64,000 nucleotides of DNA from Isoetes taiwanensis (lineage: Eukaryota; Streptophyta; Lycopodiopsida; Isoetales; Isoetaceae). The position numbers and the translations under genes were made by a program. Shown here piece after piece: positions 1 to 11,712 of the stretch; position 1 is the first letter of the stretch, and the number at the start of each line of letters is the position of its first letter. The stretch spans positions 9,278,292-9,342,291 of the forward strand of contig JAJEKV010000049.1 in NCBI GenBank assembly GCA_021234155.1, read 5' to 3'. Under the pieces are notes generated by a model that saw only the letters and a program-made list of their open reading frames with translations, was not told where the DNA came from and did no database searches.

Positions 1-745
1 ATTGGGCGCCCGCCCAGTTTGGCCCTTGGGGGAAAACTTTTTGCCATGCCCAGTTTGGCCCTTGAGACATAATCTTTTGTTCTAACTGAACTTTTATTGC
101 TATGCAGAATCAAGGGCTATGAGAGTCTTGACAAATCGAGAAGTCGGCTCCACATGAGGTAGAAGAGGAGGGAAATAAGTCACTGAGCTTCCAAGAATTC
201 ATGGAGAGGACGGAAGTTTTGAATAGACACAACGCCTGCCATCTCACCTACCTACACGATTCCCGAAAGTTTGCATCATTCTAATAAAAAAAACCCCTAT
301 ATTCTAAAAATTTGGGTTCATTTCGGAGGCATATGGACTTAGGAAAAGTCCATATATAATGAAATTGTGCATGATTTAGAGTTTCCATGACCCTTGGTCT
401 ACCTTTAATGGGTTAAAGGTCTAAAGGTGCGCGCATTGCTAAGTGTGCGCACCATTGCAAGTTGCCCCCTAGGGCGTCCTTGCTTGGGTATACGTCGGCG
501 TACACGTCGACTGGACGGCATGTACACGTGACGGCGCAGTACGGTATACGTCTTGAGACCGTATACGTCACACTATCTCTTTTCTGCTGTCTAGATTGCC
601 TTCTTCTCTCGGCTTGAATTTCCCAAAAAATTTGAAGTCGTTTTTCTTCATCTAAATCTGATGCTGATTGATCCATTTAGAATCTTGTTGTACAGAGAAT
701 TGTGTTGTACAGAGAAACCGTGTTGTACAAAGAAAATTCTGTTCA
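1..745. other. gene-poor left edge
   Basis: I see no convincing gene here. A 17-base motif (GCCCAGTTTGGCCCTTG) occurs twice, at 12-28 and 48-64, as a 36-base-period direct repeat. At 688-740 a short motif containing TGTTGTACA is repeated about three times, just outside the small inverted-repeat element that follows. On the - strand, 590-676 can encode a charged peptide rich in Glu and Arg, but it has no supporting exon structure. Confidence 0.5.
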
Positions 746-984
746 GGGGTACAACACCGGATGATGCTTCCCGCCATAGCCAAATCCTATTAACTCTCCA
801 CGCCATCTCACAACAACCCCGCCAAATTGATTCTGTACTGAATTTGATTTTGTGGGTAGCCATGTCATCGATCCGGAAGCAATTTGCTAAAAACGGATCA
901 TCGCATTCCCGCTCTCCAAGCACCCCCAAGCACAGCGGACCAAGCACGAAAAGCAGCGCGTCCGGACGGGTGCTTTTGTACCCC
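746..984. repeat. short TIR/MITE-like segment
   Basis: This 239 bp segment begins GGGGTACAA and ends TTGTACCCC, a perfect 9 bp terminal inverted repeat. Just inside each end, similarity continues loosely (CACC and GGA motifs). The ends resemble the terminus of the large element B further right (GGGTAAAAGCACGC), because the right end read inward is GGGGTACAAAAGCACC. No target-site duplication is visible. It could be a deleted relative of element B, the eroded end of element A, or chance. Confidence 0.3.
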
Positions 985-1017
985 AATATCTAACTTAGAC
1001 CCATGTGCATTTATCAC

Positions 1018-3010
1018 ATGAAGATGGAATTTGTGAGATAGACATTGAATAGAATTAGAAGACACATAAACCCACATGGAACAAATTGTAAGTGCAAGTG
1101 TTCAATTTGTGGTACTGGAGACCTTTGTGAAGCAAAGGAGAAGACTTTTAATAGTGTTAGTGAACTATGGAGGTCAACGGTATGTTTTAAGGCAGATGAG
1201 GATCTTTGGCACAAAGCAAATTGTCTACAATTTGATTGCAGCTCATGTGGAATAAGAAAATTCAAAAGATGTCCAAGGGAGAAGAGCACTATTCGGACAA
1301 TCGATTGGAAGAACTTTGAGAAGGTATGTACATGTTTAATTCATTGTTTTTGCATTTGTATTCAATATTTGAAAAAACATGCAACTTATTTAAACTAAAT
1401 CTGAAACTATGAATCTGAGACTGTATTTTGTTTCTGTAGGTTAAAGAGACAATAAAAAGGAATGTGGGAAAGGATGGCTCCATCAAAGAGAAGACCAAGG
1501 ATATCATGAGGCTAGTCTACAAAACAACAACATTGAAAGAATTCATGTCTCATGCTGAATCTGTCATAACGCAGTTCATTCCACATAATTACACAGCTAG
1601 GTGGCAAGCAGAACAATTTAAAAACTGTCTTCAAATATTTCCAAAAGGTACTGTGGTTTCTGTTATAGATTTTGCCATGAATTTTTCCTTCAAAGTTCAA
1701 CAGGAAATCCAAAGCATGCATTGGCATAATGATCAATGTTCCATCTTAGTTCATATCACTTACAGACATGCCCAAGATTCTGAAATCCCACACATCAAGA
1801 TTGTGACAAAAAATTGTCAAAGAGACACGTTTCTACATATCGGACGACAAGAAACATTAAAGTGGAGGACACGTATAGGCACAAGTTCTACCACGTCGGG
1901 GATCATGGCCGTATAACCCCAGTAACCAACTCTCAAATATAAACATACACTGGCCGGGTTTGAACCCCCGACCAAGTGCACATTTATTTTGGCATTACTA
2001 GACCTATACCAACTCACCACACATCCGTTGGGCAAAACTTTAGCCATACATGCACACTTTGTAGGCAGGATATCTCCTGCCTTAGGAAGTCACAGTAATT
2101 TTTGTATTTTTTATTTTTGGTCCAGCTAGACTAGTCTTGTCAATAGAATATCATCTTGTACAGACTAGCTAGAAATATGTCAACTTTCTCAATTCTTATT
2201 TCAGCTGCAAACAAACTTCAAAGGAATGCAACATACAAAGGTACTAGTTTTATTCCATAGTGTTGAGTAATTTTATATTGAAATTATTTCTTACACCCAA
2301 AACCATTTATTTTAGGTTCTTCTCGCTTGTTAAGTTGGGTGATGTGAACAGAGATTTGCCATATGAATGTGATACTTTAGCAGGTACAAAAAAGATTCAC
2401 ACAATTAGGCCTTACTGCCAAGACAGGCCAACTGAAATGACACATAGGCATCTCTCATGCTTTTGCAGATTTTGTTGGAGAGAATTATGGTCTAAATGTA
2501 GACATGCATCTCGGCTTGGAGATTATTCATTGTCAACCCTGATTCCTATGGTTTTCGAGCAGGAGTCTCCTGTCCACCATGTGCAGTATGATGGGGGGCA
2601 ATTAATAGAAAGCAGAAATGGTTGAAGTAGGTGATAACTTTGTTGTGAATGCAGAGGAAGGAAATGATGAGAATGTGGATTTCTGGATAATCAAGTGCAC
2701 TGAACCTAAACACGTTGTGTAGCATGCATTTAAGGACTATTGGGGCTCTAAGTTCAACAGGCAGAAGGTTGTCTTGTCAGGTAAGTATTACAAGTTTATC
2801 GGAGATGGTAAGTATGAGCTGTTAGACAATATGCCTGATGTAAGTTGTTATACACACCTTGTAATTTGTGCAAAGGTTGAATTGCAGGCTGCACATGGTG
2901 AGAAGAGTGTGTTCCGCCTCTCAGACGATGCACATGAGCAGATTATTGAATATTTGCCTCCTCCCTCATCCGAGGCACTCGTTGCCAGCCCTAGTACAGA
3001 GGAGGATTGA
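1018..3010 (+). pseudogene. DDE-like transposase, element A copy (5'-truncated)
   Basis: The gene can be followed in several exons. Exon 1 (to 1,323) carries a Cys-rich segment (CKCKCSICG, then FDCSSCGIRKF). A GT-AG intron runs 1,324-1,439 in phase 0. Exon 2 (from 1,440) has WQAEQFKNCLQIFPKG, then DFAMNF, then HWHNDQCSILVHITY. After an insertion, 2,320-2,620 encodes AGTKKIHTIRP and LSCFCRFCW. The last part, 2,624-3,010, encodes VGDNFVV, FWIIKCTEPKHVV, KDYWGSKF and a Ser/Pro-rich tail ending at TGA 3,008-3,010. One in-frame TAG lies near 2,718. The order matches the gene on - in element B, and the motif set (DFAxN, then HWxNxQ) recalls a DDE-like family I remember mainly from invertebrate repeats. 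The segment with the second acidic motif (FSDG in copy B) is missing here. Non-functional as written. Confidence 0.6.
1952..2027 (-). repeat. tRNA-derived (SINE-like) insertion in transposase A
   Basis: Read on -, this 76-base segment resembles a tRNA. It has a D-arm-like TGGTGAGTTGGTATAGG and, near its 3' end, GGGGGTTCAAACCCGG, a T-arm with an excellent internal box B (GGTTCAAACCC). It interrupts the transposase reading frame between exon 2 and the next recognisable coding block. The non-tRNA body probably covers about 1,850-1,950. Target duplications were not identified. It could also be a decayed tRNA gene, but its position inside a coding region favours a SINE. Confidence 0.5.
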
Positions 3011-4086
3011 TGCAGTGAAGTGAATCCATGCATAAATGTTAATATAACATTGTAAACTTGGGCAATTGTCTCTTCTATCTAAATAGTGAACCATATGGTT
3101 CATGTGTTGTTTCAGCCTTTTTCTTCTATCAATAGTAACAGAACCATATTGTAACCATTGTTTCAACCATTGTTGTCAAAAATTCAAAGTGTTTTAATAT
3201 CAAGTGTTTCAATATTAATCAAGTGTCTTCTTTCTCTTGCTTTTCTTGTTGGGTGCCCAGATTGTCAACTGCCTGTATGGAACAGGTGTTCAATGAAGTG
3301 AACAAGTGTTTAAGTAATGAAGTTTTACAAGTAAACAAGTCCATTATTTCCTATCATCTTTGATCAGTTGTATAATGTTTAAGTGTGTTGATAAATAATG
3401 TTTAAAGTGTCTTCATTATTTCATCAAGTGATGTTGTTTAAATATTTCGAGTTCAATAACCTGTGTTTTTGTATTGAGTTCAATAAGTTGTGTGTTTGTA
3501 ATGTTTTCTTTGTGTTTGTAATTTAAACAGTTCAAAACTTGTGTACTTGTGTTCAATATTCAGTGTTTAATTGCATGTTCAAAGTGTTTAATTCAGTATT
3601 TGTCTGGTCTCGTGTTTCAAGTATTCCATTGTAAACAAGTATTGAAGTAAAAAAGGCTAACCCTCAAAGTTTCAGTACATTTAACCTGTTGCAAACCACA
3701 TATTCATGATGAAGACTGCTCACAATTTGCTAAAAGCTCAAGTATTCCATTGTAAACAAGTATTGAAGTGAAAAATGCTCACCCTCAAAGTTTCAGCACA
3801 TTAAACTATTGCAAACCACATATTCATGAATAAAATTGCTCACAAATTTGACAACCATAAATATTGCATTCATTTACAAGGCATTTACATTGTGGAAGAT
3901 TCAAGCTTTCTGCCTTTACAAAATAGGCAGTACAAAATCATTGACATAGTGTCAATGGATTGACATTCATCCTGTTAAAAAAAAAACATTGTAGTTCATG
4001 TCATTTAAAAAGGGATCTTTGCTCTGCATAATAGAAACATGAAACTGAATTAACATACACATAGATGTAGTTGCAAGATCAATAAG
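3011..4086. repeat. AT-rich spacer with a tandem duplication
   Basis: This is the spacer between the two convergent genes of element A. It holds no recognisable coding sequence. From 3,618 a block of about 121 bases is duplicated head to tail (second copy from 3,739 to about 3,855, roughly 85% identical by eye). The region 3,160-3,600 is also enriched in short AAGTGTTT and GTTCAATA words. Confidence 0.6.
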
Positions 4087-6132
4087 TTACAAACCTGGCA
4101 AGTGTAAAGAGATCTTCTTCTGTTTAACAAACTGTTCCAGTGTCATGGCTTCTTCATCACTGTCATCATCACGAGCATCAGCAACTTTGGCAGCAACAGA
4201 TGGAATTGAAGGTACTGCAACTTGGACAGGAACATGAAGAGATGGAATTGAAGGTGCTTGAGTTGAAGGGGCTCCAACTAATGGTATCACAACTTCAAGA
4301 GGAACATGAGATAAGGAGCTTGCACTAAACGTACATTGGCTTCCACCTGTGCTGAAACTAAAGGTCTTTGGAACTAGAGGTCTTAGAGTTCGAGGAGGCT
4401 TCAAAAGGTTTTGCAGTTCGAGGCTTCAAAAAGTCTTTGCGATTACAAGGGCATCAGCCATTGAAGGTTGTATAACAGCAATTGTAGATGTTGCTGGTTC
4501 AAACTACAAATTTGCAATCTGGCTAGAGTTGAAGGACTCAGCTTGGTTGCTTAAAGTATCATCTAACAGCAGAAAATGAGAATCAATATCTGCAAATTAA
4601 TAGCACATTCTTCTTAGAATCTTTTGGTGTATTCTCCCCACATTTTTTTTTGGTAACCACTAGCTGCTTACTTTTTGGTCCAGCCTTCTTTGTACTCTTT
4701 GGCTTATCTATAAGGTAAGTAAGTTAGAAATACAAACAAAAATTACATTATTTTATAGCTAGAACACTCATCAGAAACTGCATATACATGCTCACGTGCA
4801 TTCCATTTACTAGGTCTACCTTTACGAATATTAGGAAGTTTCTTTTGTCCACCTTCTTCTACAATTGGTAAGGATTCTATTACTATTGGTGCAGGTTCAG
4901 CCTCAGAAATTCTTGGACTTGTTTGATCCTTAGCAGCTACAAGATTAGCATGTTCTTCTCCCTTCCTTTTCCTCTTAGCAGCAACTGCAAAAAACACAAG
5001 GTCGTAAGGTTTATAAACTGCAATTAATAAAGACATTTATCAACATACTAACCTTTCTTGGGTGATGTCATAGACAATGTTATACGTCTCTTGACCTTCA
5101 CAGGTTCAGGTTCAGAGATTTGATCTTCCTCTATGTCTTCATCATCTTCTTCATGAGCAAGAGGTTCTTCCTTACACTTGTTGCTAGGTAAGGAATCCAG
5201 GTAGCCAAGCTCAATATATAATTATGTAGGCACTTCACTCTTGCAAACTATACAAAGAAGGTTCTCCATACAAACTTGGAAACAAAACAAGCGATACTTG
5301 TGTCCGCAATTTAATTCAACACGTAATGTATAATCTGGATTGAAATCAAAACCACATACTTGACAACCAGATTGAAGAGTAATCACTGTCAACTTACCAG
5401 AACTCGGACTTAATGCTTCTGCTAGCATAGTGCTCACGTAGGTGCTGCAAATTTTTAACCTTCTCTTTGTATTCAGAAAAATCTAACATTTTGGCCTGCA
5501 AGGCATTGCTCAAATCTATTAACTTCTCCTCCATTGCTTTTACTGTTGTCAGCCTGTTTTTTCCTTTTCAAAATTGTGAGCAAAGACAAGCCAAGCTTAG
5601 ATTCATAATCATAAAGCTTAGCAATAGCATTATCCTCCTCTGGAAAGCCTTCAACCAAAAGCTGAATATCAAGTTTAACATTTTTAATACTCTTGGAAAC
5701 AGAGGTTGCAGCCTCATCAAAACCTGCAAGCAAGCTCTCATTTCTAATTTTCTCAACTTCAATCTCTTTGATTTGCTGCTGCAGAGATTTGATAGAATCT
5801 TCAAAAGCTAAATAGTCAGCTTCTAAATAAGAAACACCCATATTAATATTCTCCAAAGTAGTGTCTACTTGATCTGTTTTATGCCTTTTGTTCCTGTTTG
5901 AAATCTCAATTCTTTCAAAAGCAAAGGTGGTCCAATCCAACAAATACTTAGTTGGGTTCGATTCAGCTCTTCTAGTGTGCTGCCAAGCAAATGCACGGGC
6001 AAAAATAGTTCTGGCCTCATTGTTTTTCAAACCATCTTCTTGGACTCCATTGATTACACAATGGCTATCAACTGATGGCATGTTTGATTTCTTTGCTTTT
6101 CGTTTGCAGTTCGGTATTCTTTTGCATTCCAT
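4087..6132 (-). pseudogene. coiled-coil / RING-like protein, element A
   Basis: Read on -, the gene starts near 6,132 with a Lys/Arg-rich N-terminus (CKRKAKK). A long coiled coil (about 5,850-5,400) includes AFEDSIKSLQQQIKEIEVEK and later AMEEKLIDLSNALQAKM. A RING-like motif follows at about 5,360-5,225: CQVC, then CGH, then FCFQVC, then CIVC, with Arg where RING-H2 has the second His. Next come an acidic stretch (HEEDDEDIEED), a phase-1 intron (donor near 5,053, acceptor near 4,987), a basic exon (AAKRKRKGEE) with an AT-hook-like KGRPSK, and a Pro/Val-rich exon ending near 4,087. Breaks: a frame change in an A6 run near 5,556, another near 5,400, and TAA at 5,222-5,224. It is convergent with the transposase. 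DNA or chromatin binding and E3 ligase activity are inference only. Confidence 0.55.
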
Positions 6133-6160
6133 GATTGTGCTAGGTTCACAAGACTAAATT

Positions 6161-9100
6161 GATGTGCATGCAAAAACATGCATGTGCCAATGCCTTCTGT
6201 TGCCCATTTGAAGAATAGGCAACAAGAGGTCGTGGAGTCTTTCACTCCTCCTGACAGGCCATCTGAACTTGCACTCCATCAGGCATCTGTGTTCAGATGT
6301 TCTTTTGTGTTTGAAGTGGAGGGTATGTAACAGAATGATGTGGCAGCCAATTGTAGTGTTCAATAGGAATGGAGTTCATTTGAACTGTGCACAATGGTCA
6401 CCATGTTCAAGTTTCTTGCCATTGAAGGGAACAGGTTGCTCATTAGAGCTTCTGTTTTTGAACATGTAGTGTATGTATGTTTGGTGTTCAATAGTCAGTA
6501 TGTACATGTTTGACTTCAAAAGAATACAATTGTAACCTTTGGGTGACATGGAAAATGGGGTTTGACCCCATCTTATTTTTGGATGGAAGGCCCTAGTGTA
6601 TGGATTTGGAATATTCCATGGTATATTCCTTGGATCAAGGGTCCCGGTTGGACGAGCATGAGGGTTGGACGAGTATGAGTATGAGGGTATGGTTATTCAA
6701 TATATGATTTCTAGGAAAGAGATATCGCTAATCTACATATCATGACATATATAAAGCATGTTCCTTTTCTCTTTTTTTTTCTATTTTCTTTGATGCAAAA
6801 AAAATCTATGCTTGACACCTGGAAAAAAATCTGATGTTAGCGTGTGACGTCATAATTCCCCTTTCTTGCTCTGCAAGCAATCCCTGGGTCTATGATTTCT
6901 TGCTCTGCTCTTCCCTGCCTGGCTGATCCTGCTCTTGAACTGGGACTCGGGCTTCTAAGATCCAGAACCTATGTGGGTTCTGTTAAGTTTTCCCACGTTT
7001 AAAGGGTGGTCTCCTCCATGACCCCTGATAAATTGAAGCTGTCGGATTTAGGCCTGTTCCAAAGTAGGGAAAGGTCTGTCCGAAAGCTCCAACAACCACT
7101 GCCATGATATCCAAATCACACTACGACTGAACCTAAATAAATGTGTGGCAAGTTTAGGCAGGCGTTTAGCTCAAAAAATGGTTTTGCCCGTAAACGATAT
7201 CACACTATAGTGTCCAGAATAATTATAAAAAGCTTCCATGTCATCTTCCACACAACCAGCAATGACAACAGCGACGAAATTTTGATCAAAGCTTTCATTA
7301 TCGCTAATCCTTCTGACCTCCACTATTCTTCATAAAATTCAGCTTATTTCTGCCGTCATCTGGGTCGGAATGGCTTCTTAACCATGTATGTGCCAAAAGC
7401 CCCATCCAAATTATCCCAAATATGATTGAATCATGCTTTGACGATTTAAAAGGTCTGATGGGCATTGCATATTCGTTCAACGATTTTGGGTGTCTTTCTT
7501 CATGAATTTTTGCAAAACAAGATCTCTTCTCGAATCCTCTTGATCCGCTATTGTATCTGCAGAAAAAGCATTACGAAAATCCACCGCTTTTTACAGATCT
7601 GCCATCGATTTTCACAGATTTTCCAGCAATTTTCAAAGACCTACCACCGGATTTGAACCAATCTTGCACTTAATATCCAATCACGGGAGTCATTTTGACC
7701 GTAGGGCTTCCGAATTGCAGTCTTTCGCTTGAACACAGAGCAGGGGAGCAGGTGATATGGTTGCACCGAAAGTTGTAGATGACGTGGTTGCCCGCCTAAA
7801 CTTGGGACAGGCGAAATCCCCCGTCTAAAAATTTCAGGGTGCCACAATACTGACTAGACATTTGGCACCCTAGGTATGATAGTGGGTGTCTGTCTAAACT
7901 CCATGGCATATTAATATTGGTTAGTTATTTATAATTTTTTAGTTTGGCCCATAGTGTGATTTCGGCCGAGCGGTTTGTGGAGAATGCCTACAGAAGTATG
8001 TCAACATGCATAACATAGCGGCATGGCGATGTTTTGTGGTTATTCAAGAGTTATGAAGCTTGCTATGCTCTATTTCGACCAGAGCAAAATATCTTTGGGC
8101 TTTTGAAACAAGGATAAAACATCTAACAAATTCTCCGAGCTATTCCAAAACATCTCAATACATAGCGCTGTCGGATCCGCATATCTATCTGCCTGCATAT
8201 CTACCTGCCTTCAGGGGTGCCAGACCTTCTGGAATCTGGATTCAAGGGTGCATGATCATCGTCAGAGAATGCCTTGCACTATTTTTTAGCACAGACTACC
8301 GGTGGCCGTAACAAGATCTCCCTGTACTCAAAATGCCCAGATTATCCTATCTAATTGGAGCACCGGAATCCCTTATATAGCACCCTCCAGGCTAAATCGA
8401 CTTAATACCATATGGATTCACCGCCCAACATAAAGAGTTTTCAGATTCATTTTGGCCCAACCAGCCAAGTGGACCCATGAGTTCAATGGTTTCATGTTTT
8501 TTGTAACATTTTAATTAAAATGCTAGTTAACTTACGAAACATTGGCCATTAAAAACATGGATCTGCCAACCCCAAATGGTTCTTGCGCCTTCAAGAGCTC
8601 GAATACGACTTGATCTTCCTACAATAATCCGACCCAGTTCGTGCTGCCAGAAACTGCAAAAGCACTATATATATTATAGCGATTTTAATAGTAAGTCGAA
8701 TTGATCTGGATACAGTTTATTGCGCTTTCCAGGAGAAGAGGTGGACTTGAGTTGGACTTAGAGCAAGAGTGGACATACTGCATGTGCAAAATGTGCAAAG
8801 ATAGCTAGATACTGTATCTTGGATTTTTTCATGTTTTCTCGGTCAAATAACTATCATGTTTAGATTTTTAGCCAGGACTTAGAAGCATGCAACTTCTATG
8901 ACATCCATTGGCAAAATGTTGATAAGGATGCAATTGCATGGAATAGCTGAGATCCTTTTGCATTGGCTTTGAGTTTTTTGAGGAAAAATATGGAGGTTAG
9001 ATTTCTCCAACTTAGACACATTTTGTTCAAATCTCCAGCTCCATAGTTGAGATCCTTTTGAATTAATACAAAACCTCCTTTGCCACAAGTTGGGCAAAAG

Positions 9101-9200
9101 AAATGTTCGCAGAGGCCTTGGCCGCCGCGATAAATTTTACGTTATAAAAAATTAACATCATTTCTAAAAAGTATACTCAATTTTCTTAAACCAACAACAA
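6161..9200. other. no recognisable gene
   Basis: Only short unrelated open frames are present. 6,640-6,690 has repeated GGTTGGACGAG words. 8,188-8,215 is rich in CTATCTGCCT-like words. 8,946-8,975 and 9,045-9,070 share GAGATCCTTTTG. The phrase at 9,105-9,133 (AGAGGCCTTGG then CCGCGATAAATTT) recurs at 32,040-32,067, marking a dispersed repeat. Confidence 0.5.
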
Positions 9201-9213
9201 GAAGAAGCCTCTT

Positions 9214-9352
9214 GGATGATGAATTAACTTGCAAAAGTTTAATGCAAATATTCCTTATTACTGACTCAAGTTTCTTAAGCACAGGGACGCGGGAAAAGAG
9301 AAACGTTTGCGGCGGTCGGATGATGAATTAACTTTCAAAAGTTTAATGCAAA
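9214..9352. repeat. 35-base direct repeat flanking Helitron-like end
   Basis: A 35-base sequence at 9,214-9,248 recurs at 9,318-9,352 with one mismatch, 104 bases apart. After the first copy the sequence continues with T (TATTCC). After the second copy it changes abruptly to CTAG followed by a GC-rich hairpin. The first copy therefore looks like an empty site for whatever follows the second copy. Confidence 0.7.
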
Positions 9353-9380
9353 CTAGTTATGGTGCCCGGCGTTGCCGGGC
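9353..9380 (-). mobile_element. Helitron-like 3' terminus
   Basis: Read on -, the sequence has a perfect 7 bp stem hairpin (GCCCGGC-AAC-GCCGGGC, 9,364-9,380), then seven bases, then CTAG, immediately followed by a host T. A short GC-rich hairpin a few bases upstream of CTRR, with insertion between A and T, is the standard Helitron 3' end. The body would extend to higher coordinates. I did not identify the matching 5' TC end. A 16-base string of the first repeat's downstream flank (TGACTCAAGTTTCTTA) recurs near 18,005, so an end in that area is conceivable. Confidence 0.45.
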
Positions 9381-11200
9381 TTTAGTAACTATCTGTTAGG
9401 AAATAGAAAAATAAAAGTCGTTACGTGTCCATTTTTTATTTTTACTTTCTGGTGCCCAAGCATCCAATTGATGTGTTTTAAGAGAGAAAGAACATAATAC
9501 TTAAGATCTCATTGTGGTATGGAAACATAGAATACTTCAGTGTGTTAAAGAAAAAGCTACGTAATTATACACTTTTCTATGCTGAACAGTGCTCTGAATG
9601 GAGGTGGCCTGATGGTCTGTCCAAAACACGATAATAGCATATAGATATTCTTTCCTATCAAACATGCATTGTAGATGCAAGCCCTTCCAAATTTAGCATC
9701 AGTTATTGTAGTGCAAGAGTACTGGATTTATATACAATCCTAGAAGGTTCAAGATTGATCCTGATCCTTCATGATTTTGCCCAAGAATGTATTTATAAAA
9801 ACAATAATATGGAGCATAGTTGAAGAAAAAAGGAAAGTGAGAATCTATGTCGTTTATTCTACCTCTTGAAGATATGTGTGTATCTTCCCAACTTGGTTCC
9901 CCTATTTGATTCTTGCTCTATTAGTATCATGTAGGCTAGAACAATTAGACACAATATGACCTAGATCCCACAATTAAAGCATGTGCTTTTTTATTTTAAC
10001 TTCGGATAATGAAAATAGATAAATGTCTTTGTAGTATATTAGTTTTCAGTAAGAATGAGTGAATGAGTCGTAGAAAATATTTGCATTGATTGGGTGCTAA
10101 TGTAGGTCTAGAGTAATGGGTGCTCGGTGTTGCGTATTTGCTTAATGCATATGTGGTGCATATTATCACAACAATGATATCAATTTGGTAGACATGTTTA
10201 TGGTCGCGAGACCCCACCGGTAACCTGAAAAGTGGCCCCAACTGACCTTCCCCCACACATAACATACATAATAAGCAAATGATTTCCTCTTGTTGTTGGA
10301 TCAAAGAATAAATAATAAACAAATGATTTCCTCTTGTTGGATCAAAGAAACCACTATGAGCTATGGGTGATTTATCATTTGGATGCAGACCCATTTATCA
10401 CATAGATTGGTAAAATAACATTATTAGAATATAATTCAGACATCCTAATGATTTATAGCTCCTTCACTGAGCTAATGCGCCATCTCTACTCGCTTGTATA
10501 GGCCCCCTTTTTTTTTTTTGGCATCTTCACTCAATTGATTTGAGAGGAAAACAATAGATTGGAATAAGAACATGGGTTTTGGTGGTGCATCTCATGTGTT
10601 TATAAATGTTGGTTAAGGATGGCTCTAAAAGAGGTATTCTTTGTAAATAGTATGGATCATTATGTTTTATTGTCACGTGAAAATCGCTTGGCAATATGTG
10701 AATATATCATTACATATGCCATCCATATTAATATAATTCCCATAGAAAACAGCTTTTTAGTACATGTCAAACTTGGACGGCTTTCCTTTTACACATCTTT
10801 CAGAGGTAGCAAGTTAATAGCAATACCTAAGCACGTGAAATCAAAGATGTTGAGTAATCACAAATATATCACAAATGTTGCTGTTGCTAGGCTTTTGCGA
10901 ACATTTGTCATGTTGCTGCTTGCTTAAGGAAAAAAATTTATGCTTACTATGGAAAGGTACTGAATCTTAAAAACACACATTGTCCTAGTGAAAAACATTC
11001 TTTATTAAGTAGAAGTAGAGCTGGCAGGGATTGCCAGCAACTGGGTATATCTTAATGTGTCTGCTTATCCACTATGAAATAACTTGTTCAATGCATGTGC
11101 ATGTGGTAATTTTGGTCTTCTATATCTCTATCTACGTACGTCTCCAGTTTGTCTATGGCCCTTCTTTAATTCGCTTTAGTACAATTTAAAAACGTGGTTT
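9381..11200. other. no recognisable gene
   Basis: This AT-rich region has no coding pattern I can support. The phrase AAATGATTTCCTCTTGTTG occurs at about 10,277 and 10,320, a short local duplication. A T-run of about ten bases lies near 10,510. Confidence 0.5.
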
Positions 11201-11201
11201 C

Positions 11202-11501
11202 TTAATTGTTGGCTAGAATAAAGAATGTGGCAATGGCATACATGCCTATCGCTAGCAGCAATTGCGTAAGGAGAGTCAAAGAAAAAGCAATAAAAAAATA
11301 AGAGCACCAAATCCACACACAAAAGAATTCTCCCAATTTCTGGAATACCAAAAATGTATCCCGACCCCCAAACTCCTCAAAACTTTTACAAATAACAACA
11401 ACTTCAAAAACATTGTCCAACATACTGAAAAATCCCAAGTTAACAATACTGATTGATGCTAAAAAAGGAGCTGCGAATATGAATGTGGGTGTGAGGGGCA
11501 T
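11202..11501 (-). repeat. dispersed repeat copy 1 (possibly coding)
   Basis: On -, about 180 bases here are roughly 80% identical to 14,541-14,825. One frame reads FEEFGG, then VWIWCSYFF, then LLLAIGMYAIAT, and looks membrane-like. Another frame keeps DSPYAIAA equally well, so the true frame, if any, is uncertain. Single-base indels separate the copies. I do not recognise the family. Confidence 0.4.
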
Positions 11502-11578
11502 CGGGTGCGATTCAATGCCACCAATAAATACAAAATGAGGATGTTTGCTCTGGTATCAATATCCAAACCTAACATTTT

Positions 11579-11712
11579 ATTATTTAGGGCACTATCATTA
11601 TTTATGGGACTATCAGTACACAGACCCAACATTGTAATTATTTATGGCACTGCCATTATTTACGGTAGTATTAGTGTCCACACCCAACATTGTAATTATT
11701 TATGGCACTATC
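11579..11712. repeat. 58-base tandem repeat
   Basis: The phrase CCCAACATTGTAATTATTT starts at 11,625 and again at 11,683 (period 58), with a partial, more diverged unit before the first. No function is apparent. Confidence 0.65.

Larger units (their letters stand above)
986..6160. mobile_element. element A: decayed two-gene DNA transposon
   Basis: A transposase-like gene on + (about 1.02-3.01 kb) and a coiled-coil/RING gene on - (about 6.13-4.09 kb) face each other tail to tail. The same pair in the same relative orientation forms the core of element B, which has defined ends. Here the transposase 5' part is missing, a tRNA-derived sequence sits inside the gene, and no terminal inverted repeat matching element B was found on both sides. 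The outer limits are therefore approximate. I infer an older, partly deleted copy of the same family. Confidence 0.55.

Noticed and set aside
746-984. Calling this the left end of element A
   Set aside because: The ends resemble element B's terminus, but both ends lie within 240 bp, no matching right end was found near 6-8 kb, and no target duplication is visible.
4140-4579. Open frames on + rich in Leu, Gln and Glu
   Set aside because: They overlap the Pro/Val-rich last exon of the - strand RING gene, which has splice support.
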